This document shows positions 62,401-64,000 of a stretch of DNA of 64,000 nucleotides, piece by piece. Where the stretch lies: positions 525,001 to 589,000 of the forward strand of contig NZ_NPDS01000001.1 in assembly GCF_002811925.1 (NCBI RefSeq), in the 5' to 3' direction. Within the stretch, counting starts at the first letter, position 1; the number at the start of each line of letters is the position of its first letter. The translations under genes and the position numbers were made by a program. The notes beneath the pieces were generated by a model. That model made no database searches and was not told the origin of the DNA. It worked only from the letters and a program-made list of their open reading frames with translations. This DNA comes from Leptospira barantonii (GTDB lineage: Bacteria; Spirochaetota; Leptospiria; Leptospirales; Leptospiraceae).

Positions 62401-62487
62401 GGAAGAATGTCTTTCTCCCAGACAGCTCCAAGTAAATAGAACCGCCGAAACGAATAGTAAGTTAAGGAACTTGAATGTGTTTTTCAT
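59443..62487 (-). CDS. large NHL-repeat lipoprotein with seven tandem domains
   Basis: 1014 residues. Lipobox VLFTWSC (Cys22). Residues about 53-640 are seven copies of an 80-85-residue beta-sandwich-like repeat (GSVSGLAGSGLVLKNNGTD, then TCSVT-x-G, ending STNSY-V). The C-terminal 350 residues are an NHL-type beta-propeller (FNAPKGIATDGTYLYVADTG, KFNQPSHLVYDSNKLYVTD). Exported and lipid-anchored; repeats probably extend the propeller from the surface. The repeat DNA (about 252-255 bp apart, for example near 61138, 61389, 61640 and 61904) could recombine. Ligand unknown. Confidence 0.85.
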   Translation of the reverse strand: MKNTFKFLNLLFVSAVLFTWSCLGERHSSNLAAIFNIPGFVTPSGIDPTPAAIGGNVTGLTGTGLILANNNGDPVTISADGTFLFSQRVNGGGSYNITVRQNPVSPPQICSVSNGSGIVSSQSISNIQVICSVVGFFVSGSVSGLAGSGLILKNNGTDPISISANGSFTFPVKVVNTGTYNVTVSQSPSSVTQTCSVTNASGLIAGADITSVSVTCSTNSYTVGGSVSGLAGSGLILKNNGTDDLAITANGVYSFLTSVASGGGFNVTVSQNPTSPTQTCSVSNGSSVIAGADITNANITCSTNSYTISGTVSGLSGSGLVLKNNGTDDLSISANGSFSFSTSIASGATYTVIVSQNPSSPTQTCSVTNETGLVAGANITNVAVACSTNSYTVSGSVSGLAGSGLVLKNNGTDDLSISANGSFTFSTSIASGSGYNVTVSQDPSSPTQTCSVTSGSGTVSSSNITGIGVTCSTSAFSVGGSISTLIGSNLVLKNNGADPITISSNGTFTFSTSISSGSAYAVTIQQNPTSPAQLCTLSNDTGTISSSNISNVGISCGSALYLVGGTISGLTGNLTLKNNGSDTTTISSNGAFTMTTPIADTSSYNVTITGQPTGQTCYIAQPSGTIAAADANTILINCVNGTTFGTLVSGNSVVSTLPVAPYVENPATGSGDWFSGDPGGDPDTMLDGFGFATASTPIGRLSNMYHITTDGINIYAVDYNLATPASGKVRKLNIATRVLSTLSITVDTPKGITTDGIFLYVTSANHYIVKYNLMNNTYSTIAGLAGTSGTTDGVGTAARFNAPKGIATDGTYLYVADTGNHKIRKIKISDNTVTTIAGSGTAGTLDGLGTAAKFNQPSHLVYDSNKLYVTDTNSNNIKLVDLTTSPVTVTTIAGDPAGTSGNVTNATGGTGTNARLTKPVAITMDGTYLYIVDGTTLIKRMSRTAPYTLTNLLGCSPQPPTSGSAQSGGPDGGTIGTCQANEGSFFAPKGIVTNGKSIFVVEMHPYMRLIRKID

Positions 62488-62927
62488 GTGTTTCCCGCGG
62501 CCCGAACCGATCGAAGTTTTTTTTATCTATGAACCCGAAACGGATTTTCGATTTTGATCGGACCTTCCTCCAACATTTTATTTAAAACAAAAAAATCCTT
62601 CGCGGATTCTCACGGATTTATCTACGAAAAAAGATTCAAAATCCGAACAGAAAATCACAGGAATCATTTTACGGACTTATTCCAACCATTGTCGGATTAA
62701 ATTTTCAACTAATTTATTAAAACAAGTTTTGAGGTATTATAAATCCGTAACATTTATACGGAATAATTCGGAGTGGTCGACTGCGCATTTATATCGAGTC
62801 CCAGGATTTTATAAAACCAAACTCATTGTTGTCAAAACCGTTTTCATTGCCTCTGCGTTGACTCGATTTCTTTTCGAGCCTTTTTCGATGCGCATAACGT
62901 TTGTGTAAGAATTCCGCACTTCGCTTA
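62488..62927. other. 440-bp region without a gene, with possible terminators
   Basis: Between the NHL lipoprotein and the hemerythrin gene, same strand. AATCC-TTCGC-GGATT (62594-62608) read leftward is followed by seven U, a possible terminator. CTCGA/TCGAG (62862-62878) is followed by TTTTT to the right. CCGTA/TACGG (62745-62761) is a further small hairpin. No open frame with a ribosome site. It presumably holds the NHL promoter. Confidence 0.45.
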
Positions 62928-63380
62928 TCATTTTGCCGTCTTTGTTTCAAGCGCGAGTTTCCGAAGAATCTCCTCGATTAGGGGATAGAACTCGGATTCT
63001 TCCCTGTCGATTCTGCTTCTGAGATGATCGAGGATCTCTTCCGTTTCGTCCCGAAACAGGGAAAAGTTCATTTCGATCGTAAGGGGATCGGAATACTTGC
63101 TCGCGTAGTCGAGAAGCGTATCCTTTAAACCGAACATAGTCTTTTGATATTGTTCGAAAAGGGAAACTAACGTAGGCGAGTTGTGCGTATAACTTTCCAT
63201 CTTCAGATACAATTCCATATCTTCCACGTTTAGATGGAAAAGCAGGGACGCCGAAAAGATGGAAAGCAATTCGACGAGATGCCCGATGTTCGGGTTTGCC
63301 TTATCGATTTCCGATTCGATTTGGTGAGCGTATTCGTTCACGATTTGGTGTTGTTTTTTGAGTTTTCCGATCAGTTCCAC
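62928..63380 (-). CDS. hemerythrin-like HHE protein
   Basis: 150 residues from GTG 63380. This start is chosen because AAGGAG lies six bases upstream; the TTG at 63386 would leave no spacing. Four-helix hemerythrin HHE fold with His/Glu ligands in KKQHQIV, LLFHLNVEDMELY, and ILDHLRSRIDREESEFYPLIEE. These bind a di-iron centre for O2 or NO sensing, or for storage. The ribosome site is inside the EAL gene end, so the two are coupled. Confidence 0.87.
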   Translation of the reverse strand: MELIGKLKKQHQIVNEYAHQIESEIDKANPNIGHLVELLSIFSASLLFHLNVEDMELYLKMESYTHNSPTLVSLFEQYQKTMFGLKDTLLDYASKYSDPLTIEMNFSLFRDETEEILDHLRSRIDREESEFYPLIEEILRKLALETKTAK

Positions 63381-63382
63381 GT

Positions 63383-64000
63383 TCAACTCCTTGAGATTTT
63401 TTGATTGAATTTCGCTTTAACATATTCCTCAACCTTCGAAGATTCCAAAGGATAGGAATAAAAATAACCTTGTGCAAAGTTGCAGTTGAGCTCCTTCAAG
63501 AGTTCGTGTTGGCTCGGATTCTCCACGCCCTCCACGATGATCGCCTTGTCCATAGCCTGGATCAAATTGATAAGCGAAGAGATGATCGTTTTGCTCGAAG
63601 ACTTGAAGTAGTTGAACAGGAAGACCTTGTCGAGTTTGATGTAGTCCACCGGAAGGGTCTGCAGTCTTCCCAGGGAAGAATATCCCTTTCCGAAGTCGTC
63701 GATCGCAAAGCGGTAGCCGAAGTCCTTCAGAAGAGAGATTACTTTTCCGACCTTGACCAGGTTCGTGTCGAACGAATCCTCGATGATTTCAAGAATGATC
63801 GAATCTGGAGAAATTCCGTAGAAGTCGGTCGCTTCCTTAAGAACGTTGAATATCTGTTTGTCGTTCAGTTGTTTCGCGGAAATGTTAAGCGAAATACAGA
63901 TCTGATTGTCCTTTAGAATCGAAGTGCTGTAGGATTTAAGAGTGTCCCAGATCAACCATTCTCCGATCGTTTTTATAAAACTCGAACTTTCCGCGATCGA
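63383..64000 (-). CDS. EAL-domain protein (N-terminus outside window)
   Basis: Open to the right edge; 205 residues visible. EAL C-terminal part: [65 protein letters not shown] and [11 protein letters not shown]. The metal-site residues visible are conserved, so c-di-GMP hydrolysis is likely. Upstream part unknown; GGDEF or PAS domains could precede. The hemerythrin gene follows at 2 bp. Confidence 0.9.
   Translation of the reverse strand, partial: SIAESSSFIKTIGEWLIWDTLKSYSTSILKDNQICISLNISAKQLNDKQIFNVLKEATDFYGISPDSIILEIIEDSFDTNLVKVGKVISLLKDFGYRFAIDDFGKGYSSLGRLQTLPVDYIKLDKVFLFNYFKSSSKTIISSLINLIQAMDKAIIVEGVENPSQHELLKELNCNFAQGYFYSYPLESSKVEEYVKAKFNQKISRS

Noticed and set aside
59443..62487. Tandem repeats considered as a CRISPR array
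   Set aside because: Units are about 255 bp, in frame and encode protein domains; there are no short repeats with unique spacers anywhere in the window.

Overview
This 64 kb window is chromosomal DNA from a Leptospira. The gene content points there: spirochaete-type lipoprotein signals, PurA with a GDEGKAK loop, a hisZ-purA pair, an acyltransferase fused to GpsA, FG-GAP and NHL-repeat lipoproteins, CcmABC, bactofilin, and frequent TTG/GTG starts. Base composition (by eye, mid-40s % GC) is higher than in L. interrogans, so a higher-GC member of the genus is likely. I cannot name the species. The layout is mostly ordinary core genome: short operons on both strands, three tRNAs, and no phage, transposase, CRISPR array or rRNA.

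Layout. 1-2644: two tandem FG-GAP beta-propeller lipoproteins, the first cut by the window edge. 2873-4885: acyltransferase/GpsA fusion. 5257-7845: hisZ, purA, tRNA-Lys, tRNA-Glu. 8178-11343: small lipoprotein, TIGR02757 protein with hydroxymethylglutaryl-CoA lyase, and an orphan peptide-type ABC ATPase. 11350-13092: secreted and TPR proteins. 13107-18038: a tightly packed chain ccmA-ccmB-ccmC, response-regulator/PP2C phosphatase, purC-purS-purQ. 18266-20084: di-haem peroxidase, cupredoxin and cytochrome c, which need the haem-delivery system encoded just upstream. 20112-25737: chemoreceptor, CNBD potassium channel, unknown protein, EAL phosphodiesterase. 25994-30273: SUF Fe-S operon (sufC, sufD, Rieske ferredoxin, sufS, sufU, sufT-like) without sufB. 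30270-33682: lipoprotein hydrolase, VOC protein, membrane protein, RidA, methyltransferase. 33679-38559: DEAD helicase, cell-wall amidase, GerMN-like membrane protein and an exported unknown. 38614-41521: DUF2167 protein, an HECQH protein and a TPR protein. 41634-44262: a 59-aa protein, a dienoyl-CoA isomerase-type crotonase, a near-perfect Fur box driving a very short terminated transcript, and a receiver/PAS/histidine kinase protein. 44555-51074: DUF900 lipoprotein, M23/LysM peptidase, bactofilin, class A PBP and a zinc-dependent phospholipase C-like protein. 51151-53125: lysA-like and ispD. 53226-54689: a compact copper regulon with two divergent CueR-type promoters. 54725-57938: tRNA-Leu, MBOAT plus SGNH-like pair, FFLEELY-motif protein. 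57990-59347: SPOR protein and coaE. 59443-62487: NHL lipoprotein with seven repeats. 62928-64000: hemerythrin behind an EAL-domain gene that runs off the right edge.

The most distinctive items are: (i) the Fur-box mini-transcript at 42725-42878, a candidate iron-responsive small RNA or small protein; (ii) the CueR regulon, in which two 19-bp-spacer promoters drive a ferredoxin-cueR operon (apparently leaderless) and an HMA-TM-extracytoplasmic fusion instead of a copper ATPase; (iii) the hemerythrin/EAL gene pair; (iv) the sufB-less SUF operon, preceded by two copies of an imperfect palindrome; and (v) a dispersed GTAGGANCTCCTAC-like palindrome family in intergenic DNA.
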